From JAVBME01 sp031552765 (GTDB lineage: Bacteria; Bacillota; Negativicutes; Acidaminococcales; JAISLQ01), in the NCBI GenBank assembly GCA_031552765.1, contig JAVBME010000031.1, forward strand, positions 1 through 19,236: a stretch of DNA of 19,236 bases, read 5' to 3'. The notes under the pieces are model-generated. The model saw nothing but the letters and a program-made list of their open reading frames with translations, did no database searches and was not told the DNA's origin. Position 1 is the first letter of the stretch. Every line of letters begins with the position of its first letter. Positions 1 to 6,777 of the stretch are shown here, one piece after another. The position numbers and the translations under genes were made by a program.

Positions 1-2
1 AT

Positions 3-89
3 TCTGCTTTAAATGGCCTTACGCCGGCTCAGGTTGCCGGGTTAAAGCTGACTAAAAAACAAAAACGGGAGTATTTGCTTGTGGTTTGA
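3..89 (+). pseudogene. C-terminal end of an integrase-type (DDE) transposase, cut by window edge
   Basis: The first open frame reads into the window without a start and ends at a TGA at 87-89. Its 28 residues include NGLTPAQVAGLKL, the segment that usually closes the integrase core of DDE transposases (the 'TPAE.AGI' motif), followed by a short basic tail. Whether the full element is intact to the left cannot be seen. No inverted repeat is obvious in 90-177, which is AT-rich and holds nothing else I recognise. Confidence 0.5.
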
Positions 90-177
90 CGGAATCCTAT
101 GGGTTTTTGTTCTATTTTTTCATGTTTACTTTACAGTGCCAATATTATATATAATGTGATATTAAAATAACAATTTT

Positions 178-767
178 TTACCACCCAGAAGTATTAATAG
201 CGTTTCTCCTACGTATTTCATCATCTTCGGCTCGTTTTTTCTCAAATTCTCTCTTTTCGTCATCAACTTTTTTTGATGTTAGTCGCAAGTTAGTTCCGTC
301 TCGTTCATCATGGGTCGGCTGAATTTTCCAAGTTTCAACTATATCTATAAAAAAATATTTCCTGCCCAAAAATCTTTATAATGATTACAAACAAGATAGG
401 AAATATTTTCACGGTAAAAAGTAGAGTATAGTTTTATGTTATAATGTTCTTCGAAGGATTCCCGTAGAGTCTTACGTACGTTTTGATTTCCATTAAAACC
501 TACTTGTATTTGATAAAGTTTGCCTTGCCAAAAGACACAAAAAATATATCTTGGTTTGATGCCAGCAATCTTATCGTCATCGGTGATTAATTTATATGTA
601 TCGAATGGTTCTCCTTTTTCTATTTCAAACTTATATCCTCTTGCTTTTAATTCTTCCACGCTTTCTCCCCAACGCATACCTTTAAAACCAGTAGGTTCCT
701 CAGGAGCGCCAAGTGCAACAGACGGGATTAGCATTATAGTTAAAATGATTAATAAAAAACTTTTCAT
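178..767 (-). pseudogene. Exported 'WGES'-type protein broken by a one-base homopolymer frameshift
   Basis: Reading from an ATG at 767, with GGAGG nine bases upstream (777-781), the protein has a signal peptide (MKSFLLIILTIMLIPSVALG), then PTGFKGMRWGESVEELKARG. It resembles the N-terminal domain of the gene at 1792-2607, which has GFENMAWGESLEALQARN. This frame stops at 345-347 just after a run of seven A on the + strand (349-355). With eight bases the protein would continue FFIDIVETWKIQ and on to the stop at 178, ending in the charged tail SKKVDDEKREFEKKRAEDD. The restored stretch FWAGNIFFIDIVETW lines up with LWSGKRTNILLDKRV of the neighbour, so the two pieces belong together. The function of this envelope-associated family is not known to me. 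Either a real lesion or a sequencing error would explain the break. Confidence 0.7.
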
Positions 768-872
768 GTTCCAAAGCCTCCGCACAGCATTACTTTAAGC
801 ATACCATAAAATACAAAAATATGCAGTTAAGGTAAATCCGCAAAGCCATATCACATGGATTCTCAATAGTCC

Positions 873-904
873 AGCCCTCAGGGAATAACCTTGAGGGCTT
901 TTTT
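873..904 (+). terminator. Rho-independent terminator
   Basis: AGCCCTCA (873-880) pairs with TGAGGGCT (892-899) around an 11-base loop and is followed by six T (899-904). It is oriented to stop rightward transcripts, but no + strand gene lies directly upstream, so it may be left from a lost gene or prevent read-through into 987-2607. The rest of 786-986 holds nothing I recognise. Confidence 0.6.
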
Positions 905-986
905 GTTGAAAAATTGTGAGAAGGTATTTATAGATTTGAACTTCAGCCTGCTTCCCCCGTGGCCCACGGTCAAACCTCAGGGCGTC

Positions 987-1124
987 TTACAGTAAGCCCA
1001 GTCGTTCTTTAAGTGCATCTTGCAAGGTATTAGAGAAGTTGATGTTCTTCTCTTGAGCCATAGTGTCTAACCACTTAGGAATAGAGCGGGTTTTCTTAAC
1101 TGTCCTCTTGTCGTATCGCTTTCC
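987..1124 (-). pseudogene. HicB-family antitoxin remnant (C-terminal part only)
   Basis: A short frame on the minus strand ends at TAA (987-989) and encodes TRSIPKWLDTMAQEKNINF followed by SNTLQDALKERLGLL. This is the ribbon-helix-helix type C-terminus of HicB antitoxins (V.LP.WL...A...GINFS..LQ.AL...LG). There is no start codon, and an in-frame stop lies a few codons upstream, at the point where the 1124-1582 gene ends. The N-terminal half of HicB and any HicA toxin are missing, so the pair is dead. The joint marks an old recombination. Confidence 0.55.
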
Positions 1125-1582
1125 TAAATGTATTTAATTATTTCGTGATACAACTCTTTTAACCTTATCCGGGTCAAATTACTCAATGCATCTAAAGGAG
1201 TACTTTCATGACTATTATTCTCTTTAATTTCAAACAACTCATGAAAATCATCCTCTTTCCCAACATAAACTGATTTATCATAGTTCAACAATTTTTGATT
1301 ATCTTTAAACTGATCGCCAGTAATATCTACAATAATATGATTATCGATTAATAACCATGCATGAGTCTGCGGGTTTCTAAATGAGTCATTTATATATGCT
1401 CCACAGACACGATTTGTTTTGATATCGTTTTCCAACAAAAACGCTGCTAATAACATGCTAGCATCACCACAGCATCCATGCGGGAACCTGCAAAATAAAG
1501 GGTCATGTGCAAAAGCCCCAGCCTTTCTGGCTTCATCTATAGCGCCCCGAAATTGATTGACCAGTCGTTCTATATCCGTCAT
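1124..1582 (-). CDS. Transglutaminase-like / papain-fold small protein with Cys-His-Asp triad
   Basis: The protein has 152 residues from the ATG at 1582, which has GGAGG five bases upstream; an upstream in-frame TTG at 1597 overlaps that ribosome site and is less likely. It contains FPHGCCGDASMLLAAFLL, then THAWLLID and IIVDITGDQF. This gives a Cys38-His74-Asp86 order typical of transglutaminase/cysteine-protease folds. There is no signal peptide or membrane segment, so it is cytoplasmic. I recognise the fold pattern but not a named family, and the substrate is unknown. The stop abuts the HicB remnant. AT-rich composition and the company of mobile DNA suggest a transferred accessory gene. The stretch 1583-1791 upstream shows no clear gene. 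Confidence 0.6.
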   Translation of the reverse strand: MTDIERLVNQFRGAIDEARKAGAFAHDPLFCRFPHGCCGDASMLLAAFLLENDIKTNRVCGAYINDSFRNPQTHAWLLIDNHIIVDITGDQFKDNQKLLNYDKSVYVGKEDDFHELFEIKENNSHESTPLDALSNLTRIRLKELYHEIIKYI

Positions 1583-1791
1583 CTCATCCTCCAGCAAACT
1601 TAAATGAAAGCTGCGAGCCTCTCAAGCCTTGAAGTACAATGTTTCTAAAACAAAACAGCATGCTTCTCGAAGAAGATGAGTCCTTATGCAGAAAATTGTA
1701 AACATTCATTGTCCAAAGTGTAGCTAGTGTCATTGCCTTGCTTATTTTCAAATGTATAATACCATTTGTGTTGCTATAATTAACCTATAAA

Positions 1792-2607
1792 TTAAAGTCC
1801 AGATTGGCTTTTAGAAACAACTTTATCATTTCTAAACATGACAATAATCAGTCGATAGCCATGTGGCTGTAAATCTTCTTTCCACTGATAAGTTGCATTT
1901 GTTATGTTGTACATTTCTGTTCTTTGAGTTTCTTTGCCGTGTGCACCTATTATTTCTACCACGGTAGAATATGACATGCCTGCCTTTATTCGGTCATATT
2001 TTTCATAGGTCAAAGTAGTGGTATAGTTTTTATCGGCGGTATTACTACTAGGTTTGTCACTAGAACTATTGCTATTTATAGAACTATTATTGGAACTAAT
2101 GACAGAAGGCTTACGATGGTTTTCTAATCTCAACCCAATAGCGTCAAATGATAATATTATATCTCCAACTGATTTGTTTTGAGGCGATACTCTTTTATCT
2201 AAAAGAATATTGGTCCTTTTCCCAGACCAAAGGGTACCTTTGGAGTCTTTAATAGAGGGTTGTCCATAACTACTAACCATTGAGTCGTAAATAACTTTAA
2301 ACTTATTTTGATAATCAGATGTGTCCTTTTCCAATACTATACTTACATGGAAAAGTTGGTTGTTCAAAAAATTGCAGGTTATAGACACTGGCTTATTACC
2401 TGCAATTTTAAAGTTTTCACTATCTAGTGCATATATTGAAGTGTCAGAATACGAATACGAAAAAGTAAACTTATAATTACGCGCCTGTAAAGCCTCTAAG
2501 CTCTCTCCCCATGCCATATTTTCAAATCCTTGCGGCTCATTGCGATAAGCCCAAGATGTTACTGGAAAAATTAAACACATCAATAATATAGCCAAGATTT
2601 TTTTCAC
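1792..2607 (-). CDS. Exported two-domain protein: WGES-type domain plus DUF3862-like domain
   Basis: I place the start at GTG 2607, eight bases after AGAGGG, which puts a lysine pair and hydrophobic signal peptide (VKKILAILLMCLIFPVTSWA) at the N-terminus. An upstream ATG at 2643 would bury it. The first domain begins PQGFENMAWGESLEALQARN and is shared with the broken gene at 178-767. A low-complexity Ser/Asn linker follows. The last ~70 residues (YEKYDRIKAGMSYSTVVEII, YQWKEDL, NDKVVSKSQSGL) match the DUF3862/BamE-like pattern of small envelope lipoprotein domains. There is no lipobox, so it is probably secreted. The role is unknown. A TATAAT lies upstream on the minus strand near 2646-2651 without a clear -35. 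Confidence 0.65.
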   Translation of the reverse strand: MKKILAILLMCLIFPVTSWAYRNEPQGFENMAWGESLEALQARNYKFTFSYSYSDTSIYALDSENFKIAGNKPVSITCNFLNNQLFHVSIVLEKDTSDYQNKFKVIYDSMVSSYGQPSIKDSKGTLWSGKRTNILLDKRVSPQNKSVGDIILSFDAIGLRLENHRKPSVISSNNSSINSNSSSDKPSSNTADKNYTTTLTYEKYDRIKAGMSYSTVVEIIGAHGKETQRTEMYNITNATYQWKEDLQPHGYRLIIVMFRNDKVVSKSQSGL

Positions 2608-2875
2608 AATATTAGCCCTCTTTTCTAATATATAATGATACATGTATTATATCATAAAGAATTTTTCGGGTTTGTATCTAATTCCTATTTCTCAAATTGT
2701 AATCTGAACCACGCCCTAAATTTATATTAAAAACAGCCTCAAAACCCGTTAATTTAAAGTATTTTTTGCTATTTATTTACTATTTGCTTCAATGATTTAA
2801 AATTCTATATTTACATCTATCTTGCTTGTTGCTATCCTAAGGCCAAAGATTTTTTGGCAAAGGAGACAGCATAAA

Positions 2876-3481
2876 ATGAGCAAAGGGAAAAACATAGGCT
2901 ATGTCCGGGTGTCCACCATAGAACAAAATGAAGAACGCCAGTTAGAGGCCCTCAAGCCGTACTTTATTGAGAAGGTGTTCCTTGAGAAGACCAGCGGTAA
3001 ATCCATAGACCGCCCTAGGCTGCAAGAGCTTTTTGAGTTTGTCCGTGAGGGTGATAACATATACATAGAATCCTTCAGCCGCCTTGCGCGTGATACCAGA
3101 GACCTGCTCAATCTCCTTGAGGTCTTCTCCGGCAAAGGCGTCGGGGTTATCAGTCTTAAAGAGAATATTAATACTACATCAGCCAGCGGTAAGCTGATGG
3201 TTACCCTTATCGGCGCTGTGGTTACCTTTGAGCGAGATATTATGTTAGAGAGGCAACGAGGAGAGGGTATAGCCTTAGCGAAAGCCCAAGGAAAGTACAA
3301 AGGGCGAGTTCCTAAGGTGCTACCGGAGGACTTTGATAGAATCTATAAGCAATATATGTCCAGAGAGATAACTAAGTCGAAAATGGCTGAACTGTGCAGT
3401 GTCTCAAGGCCGGTCATGGATAGGCTGTTGGGGGAGTATAGGGAACGCACAATAAACACAAAAAAAGCCAAAGACCTCTAA
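2876..3481 (+). CDS. Serine recombinase (resolvase/invertase family)
   Basis: The protein has 201 residues from ATG 2876, with AAGGAG about ten bases upstream; in-frame codons back to 2822 are probably not translated. The N-terminal catalytic domain starts NIGYVRVSTIEQNEERQLEA, giving the nucleophile Ser13 with Arg11. It is followed by ESFSRLARDTRDLL, which carries the conserved active-site arginines, and by FERDIMLERQRGEGIALAKA of the E-helix. The C-terminus (ITKSKMAELCSVSRPVMDRL) is a resolvase helix-turn-helix. Length fits the small Pin/Hin/Tn3-resolvase group. It could serve a transposon, a plasmid-derived segment or an invertible switch; no partner transposase or obvious crossover site is visible beside it. 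A weak hairpin, GCCAAA (2842-2847) with TTTGGC (2853-2858), sits just before the ribosome site. Confidence 0.9.
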   Translation: MSKGKNIGYVRVSTIEQNEERQLEALKPYFIEKVFLEKTSGKSIDRPRLQELFEFVREGDNIYIESFSRLARDTRDLLNLLEVFSGKGVGVISLKENINTTSASGKLMVTLIGAVVTFERDIMLERQRGEGIALAKAQGKYKGRVPKVLPEDFDRIYKQYMSREITKSKMAELCSVSRPVMDRLLGEYRERTINTKKAKDL

Positions 3482-3499
3482 GAATCTTTAGCCCTTTTT
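3467..3499 (+). terminator. Terminator overlapping the 3' end of the recombinase gene
   Basis: GCCAAAGA (3467-3474) pairs with TCTTTAGC (3485-3492), with one mismatch, and is followed by five T (3495-3499). The run of A before the stem would serve as the T tract in the other direction, so it may be bidirectional. The stop codon of the recombinase (3479-3481) lies in the loop. Confidence 0.5.
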
Positions 3500-3581
3500 G
3501 TTATCCGCCCGCTAGCCACAAACACCCCAAAAAATAAAAGCACAAGTACTGATGAATTTTTTGTTTGCTATTCTAACTTAT

Positions 3582-3617
3582 TATAGACTATTAAATTATA
3601 TAATGCAATAGTCTATA
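3582..3617 (+). promoter_or_regulatory. Twin operator candidate upstream of the HTH regulator
   Basis: TATAGACTATT (3582-3592) and AATAGTCTATA (3607-3617) form a perfect 11-bp inverted repeat 25 bases apart. Each half also contains a 9-bp palindrome with a single central base, ATAG-N-CTAT. A TATAAT (3599-3604) lies between them without a convincing -35. Paired palindromes around a -10 just upstream of a Cro/CI-type gene suggest autoregulation. The binding protein is inferred, not shown. Confidence 0.5.
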
Positions 3618-3675
3618 TGTAAACATGAGTTATTCGTTAGCATAGATGTGACGACAACTGAGAGGTGGTCACATC

Positions 3676-3903
3676 ATGTTAAAATTGCGTGTCTTGGAAT
3701 TACTTGAAGAACATAATATGACTAAATATGCTTTGTACAAGCAATTAGGCATGAGTTACCAAAACTTTGATAGAATGGTCAACAATCAAACAAAATCTAT
3801 ACGTTATGAAATGATCGAGACGCTGTGCACCATTTTTGACTGTGATCCAAACAATCTGTTTGAATATGACAGGGACATTTTAAAGAATAGAGACATAAAA
3901 TAA
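3676..3903 (+). CDS. Small Cro/CI-type helix-turn-helix regulator
   Basis: The 75-residue protein starts at ATG 3676, seven bases after AGAGGTGG. It is essentially a single HTH domain: LELLEEHNMTKYALYKQLGM then SYQNFDRMVNNQTKSIRYEM, and it ends with TLCTIFDCDPNNLFEYD. This is the pattern of the short phage/ICE-type Xre regulators in Firmicutes (DUF739/HTH_26 type). No effector domain is present. It stands alone with paired palindromes upstream, so it likely represses itself. It may be a leftover of a prophage or integrative element, together with the recombinase to its left and the tRNA to its right. Confidence 0.8.
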   Translation: MLKLRVLELLEEHNMTKYALYKQLGMSYQNFDRMVNNQTKSIRYEMIETLCTIFDCDPNNLFEYDRDILKNRDIK

Positions 3904-3999
3904 TATATGTTTGAATTTTACATCCACAAAAATATTATTGGTTGTTAATTTAAATTTTATTAACTTCTCCCAACCACTAACAACCTGCCAACAAAAACA

Positions 4000-4028
4000 T
4001 TGACAAAATGCGCCTTTACCACTATAAT
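4000..4028 (+). promoter_or_regulatory. Consensus sigma-70 promoter of the tRNA
   Basis: TTGACA (4000-4005) and TATAAT (4023-4028) are both perfect and 17 bases apart. The tRNA begins 12 bases after the -10 box, so transcription starts only a few bases before the mature 5' end. In the same gap, GGTTGTTA (3940-3947) and TAACAACC (3978-3985) form an inverted repeat of unknown meaning. Confidence 0.85.
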
Positions 4029-4040
4029 AACTAACGTTGA

Positions 4041-4117
4041 GGGGTTATAGCTCAGTTGGTTAGAGCGCTTCGTTGACATCGAAGAGGCCAGCGGTTCGAA
4101 TCCGTTTAACCCCACCA
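4041..4117 (+). tRNA. tRNA-Val (anticodon GAC)
   Basis: It has a seven-base acceptor stem (GGGGTTA with TAACCCC), D arm GCTC...GAGC, anticodon stem CTTCG/CGAAG with loop TTGACAT, T loop TTCGAAT and an encoded CCA end. The anticodon at the centre of the loop is GAC, which reads GTC and GTT valine codons. It stands as a single gene between its own promoter and terminator. Confidence 0.92.
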
Positions 4118-4128
4118 GTAAACTTCAG

Positions 4129-4157
4129 GCTTTCGGCGCTTGCCGGAAGCTTTTTTT
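4129..4157 (+). terminator. Terminator of the tRNA-Val gene
   Basis: GCTTTCGGC (4129-4137) pairs with GCCGGAAGC (4142-4150), with one T-G pair, around a four-base loop and is followed by seven T (4151-4157). It lies 12 bases after the CCA end. Confidence 0.9.
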
Positions 4158-4220
4158 GTTGCTATAACCCCAAAGTCAAGTAGTTGTCCAGTTTTTATTC
4201 TATTAATGAAGAACGATAAC

Positions 4221-5554
4221 GTACAATAAAATGCGCAAATAGAAAACGGACACCCGAGCAGCCATTTGGTAGAATAAAGTTACCATACCAAATTCACCAA
4301 GGGAGGCTGCAAGAATGTCCAAGAAAATAGTACAGCTAAATGAAGAAGTAATCAAGAGTGAACTTAAAGAACTTGTCCGCAATAGTGTAGAAGAAACTTT
4401 GAATAATCTCCTGGAAAAAGAAGCCCAGGAACCTACGCAAGCGGCCCGGTACGAGCGGACACAATCCCGACAGGGTTACCGCTCCGGGCACTACAGCCGC
4501 AACCTTACGGCAACTTCCGGCGATGTAACGCTCAATATGCCACGACTCAAGAACGTGCCGTTTGAAACGGCAATCATCGAACGCTATCGGCGGCGGGAAA
4601 GCTCTGTGGAAGAAGCGCTCATTGAGATGTATCTGGCGGGAGTGTCGGTGCGTCGCGTGGAAGATATAACCGAGGCGCTGTGGGGCAACAAAGTGTCGCC
4701 CTCGACGATCAGCGAACTGAACAAGAAAGCCTACGTACACATCGAACAATGGCGCAACCGCCCACTACAGGGCGGCAAATATCCCTATGTTTACGTGGAC
4801 GGCATTTACCTCAAACGCAACTGGGGCGGCGAATTTGAAAACGTAAGCATTCTTGTGGCTATCGCTGTCAATGAGGACGGTTACCGGGAAGTTATTGGCG
4901 CCGCCGAAGGCATGAAAGAAGATAAGGCCAGTTGGAGCAGTTTTTTCCAATGGTTAAAAGAACGTGTCTTGGCTGGCGTTAAACTCATCATCGGCGACAA
5001 GTGTCTTGGCATGTTGGAAGCAGTCTATGAGGTTTTCCCGGACGCCAAATACCAGCGCTGCATCATCCATTTCTACCGCATATTTTCTCTGTTGTTCCGC
5101 GCTCGAGAATGAAACCTGTAGCCAAAATGCTAAAGGCGATCCATGCACAGGAGAGTAAAGCCGCTTCCCGTGACAAAGCCAAAGCCGTTGCCGAGGCGCT
5201 TCGTGAGATGAAGCTGGGCGACGCTGCAAAGAAAGTAGAGGCTGCTGTCGAAGAAACCCTTACTTATACAGACTTCCCCTACGAACACTGGACAAGAATC
5301 CGCACCGACAATGTCATTGAGCGCCTCAACAGAGAAATTCGCCGCCGGACAAGGGTAGTAGGCACTTTCCCTGACGGCAACTCAGCACTTATGCTTGTTT
5401 GCGCCAGACTTCGCCATGTAGCCGGTACACAGTGGGGTAGTAAAAAGTACATGAACATGAAACATCTGGAGGGCTCTTACTTATCCGATTCAATTGCCGG
5501 CTGATCCTGTCTACCTGTGGCTGTATTCCTTTTTGCGCATAAAACTTGATAGTA
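4221..5554 (+). mobile_element. IS256-family insertion sequence, degenerate
   Basis: The element surrounds the broken IS256 transposase. Imperfect terminal inverted repeats can be proposed. The left end begins GTACAATA and the right end, reversed, begins GTACTATC; both then contain ATGCGCAAA (4231-4239, and TTTGCGCAT at 5532-5540), with a few bases missing on the left. The implied length of about 1.33 kb fits the family. I could not find a target-site duplication, so the ends are tentative. Confidence 0.55.
4315..5504 (+). pseudogene. IS256-family transposase, one-base deletion near 5080
   Basis: The ATG at 4315 follows GGGAGG. The first frame carries the N-terminal domain and the DDE core: VYVDGIYLKRNWGG (first Asp) and LIIGDKCLGMLEAVYEVFPD (second Asp). 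It should continue QRCIIHFYRNIFSVVPRS, but after CCGCA near 5080 one base is missing and the frame ends at 5112. The other frame carries on from MKPVAKML through RTDNVIERLNREIRRRTRVV, which holds the third acidic residue, to a TGA at 5504. Put together, about 396 residues match the usual family length. All three acidic residues survive, so the lesion is recent or a sequencing error. As read, the protein is not functional. Confidence 0.85.
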
Positions 5555-5571
5555 CCTTTTTCAAAAGAAGC

Positions 5572-5602
5572 TTGTTTGTTTTGTTTAAATAAAGTATACT
5601 AT
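5572..5602 (+). promoter_or_regulatory. Promoter with overlapping GntR-type operator before the lpdD-like gene
   Basis: TTGTTT (5572-5577) and TATACT (5595-5600) are 17 bases apart. The -10 box lies inside AGTATACTAT (5593-5602), which shares the centre of the 18-bp palindrome at 7777-7794. It drives the lpdD-gntR-QPRT-like block and should give autoregulation by the GntR protein. Assignment of the regulator is inferred from position and from the GTATAC centre common in this family. Confidence 0.6.
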
Positions 5603-5671
5603 AAGCAAGATATGAGAGTATGATTTCATGAAAATTGTACAATATTTATTTGTTTTTAAGGATAATATCGA

Positions 5672-6037
5672 ATGGAAAAGATAATAAAAGGAGAGGGCCG
5701 CTGCGGGATTGTTTTTCAAGCACTGTGTACCGATGAAGGTGTAGGAGTGATACTTGTGGGCGGGGAAAAAACGCATATAGGCGGTAACGTGCTTGCTGTA
5801 CCGCGTGGCAGTTTGACGGGTGATGGGCAAAGCTGCGATCTTTATATAACACCTGTGCCAGGTCATAAAGATACGGAGGCGGCTGCGCTGGTAGCTGAAT
5901 ATTTGTGCCGGCGGCTGGCTGTGCCGGTCTCGGTGGCGGCAGGTATACACAGCAAAGGTTTATCTATGGAAGAAATACAAACAATATTGCACAATTGTAA
6001 AGAGGCTGCACGGGAATATGCTGATGTATTTGCTTAA
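5672..6037 (+). CDS. LpdD-like prenylated-flavin chaperone/accessory protein
   Basis: The 121-residue protein starts at ATG 5672, ten bases after AAGGA. It begins KGEGRCGIVFQALCTDEGVG and continues GGEKTHIGGNVLAVPRGSL and PGHKDTEAAALVAEYLCRRL. This matches the LpdD-like domain found beside gallate and related UbiD decarboxylases, where the protein helps maturation of the prenyl-FMN enzyme. The match rests on my recognition of the pattern and on context: UbiD and UbiX are both encoded downstream. It has no signal or membrane segment. It is the first gene of block 1, 53 bases ahead of the regulator, so chaperone and regulator are probably made together under the operator at 5593-5602. Confidence 0.65.
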   Translation: MEKIIKGEGRCGIVFQALCTDEGVGVILVGGEKTHIGGNVLAVPRGSLTGDGQSCDLYITPVPGHKDTEAAALVAEYLCRRLAVPVSVAAGIHSKGLSMEEIQTILHNCKEAAREYADVFA

Positions 6038-6090
6038 AAGTCTAGTCAGGCAGATATTATAATTTATGATTGTTGAGGGGAGAGAATTTT

Positions 6091-6750
6091 TTGAATAAGT
6101 CGGAACAGGTATACAATTATTTAAAAAGCAGGATATTGAGCGGTGAATTAGAAGCAGGCGCTCCGATAAAAATTAATGAGGTAGAGGAAACTTTATCGAT
6201 AAGTAAAATTCCTGTGCGTGAAGCTATCCGCAAATTAGAGGCGAACGGTTTGGTGGAAGTCATACACAATTCGGGCGCTCGGGTGAAGACTATTGATCTT
6301 AATGAGCTTGAGCAGATAGTGCTGATACGCCAGAAATTAGAAGTGCTGGCCATTGGGCTGAGTGCGGAAAATATAGAAAAAGCGGAAATTGCTGCGCTAG
6401 ACGAATTTATTGAGCATATGGAAGAATGTGTGAAGAATAATGATAAGAAGAAATATTCCGAGATAAACAGGGAATTTCATATGGCTATATACAGGGGGAG
6501 CAAGGCGAATATTTTGGTTGATCTTATCCAGAATTTATGGGATCGTAGTGAGCGTACGACGATGATTTTTGAATTGTTTCCCAGCCGTTTTTTCAAGTCT
6601 AACAGTGAACATAGAGAAATAGTAAAATGCCTGGAGAACAGGGACCGGGAAAATGCTGAAAAGATTTTAAACAACCAAAAAGAAGAAGGTTTTTTGAATA
6701 TAGTGCGTATTTTAAAAGAATATGAAAGATTGAGAGCTAACGGCGCTTGA
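6091..6750 (+). CDS. GntR-family (FadR/FCD) transcriptional regulator
   Basis: I choose the TTG at 6091, seven bases after AGGGGAGA; an in-frame TTG at 6070 lies before that site. The 219-residue protein has an N-terminal winged HTH (SEQVYNYLKSRILSGELEAG, ISKIPVREAIRKLEANGLVE) and a C-terminal all-helical FCD ligand domain from about residue 70. FCD proteins usually bind a metal through Asp-His-His-His. Here the two visible histidines are in REFHMAIYR and SEHREIVKCL, while the first position looks like Asn (INREFH) and the last helix has NNQ instead of His, so the metal site seems incomplete. It likely senses the substrate or an intermediate and controls both promoters carrying the GTATAC palindrome. 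Confidence 0.88.
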   Translation: MNKSEQVYNYLKSRILSGELEAGAPIKINEVEETLSISKIPVREAIRKLEANGLVEVIHNSGARVKTIDLNELEQIVLIRQKLEVLAIGLSAENIEKAEIAALDEFIEHMEECVKNNDKKKYSEINREFHMAIYRGSKANILVDLIQNLWDRSERTTMIFELFPSRFFKSNSEHREIVKCLENRDRENAEKILNNQKEEGFLNIVRILKEYERLRANGA

Positions 6751-6777
6751 TAATTTATGGGCAGAAAGGTCATGGCA

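Noticed and set aside
1687..1728. Short + strand frame starting MQKIVNIHCPKCS, like the start of a zinc ribbon
   Set aside because: It stops after 13 residues and no ribosome site or continuation in another frame is convincing.
2644..2875. Possible crossover site for the serine recombinase in the divergent gap
   Set aside because: Only short AT-rich direct repeats are seen; no clear paired inverted site of the hix or res type.
2899..3300. Long minus-strand frame inside the recombinase gene
   Set aside because: It is antisense to a clear serine recombinase, has no ribosome site, and its product looks like a frame shadow.
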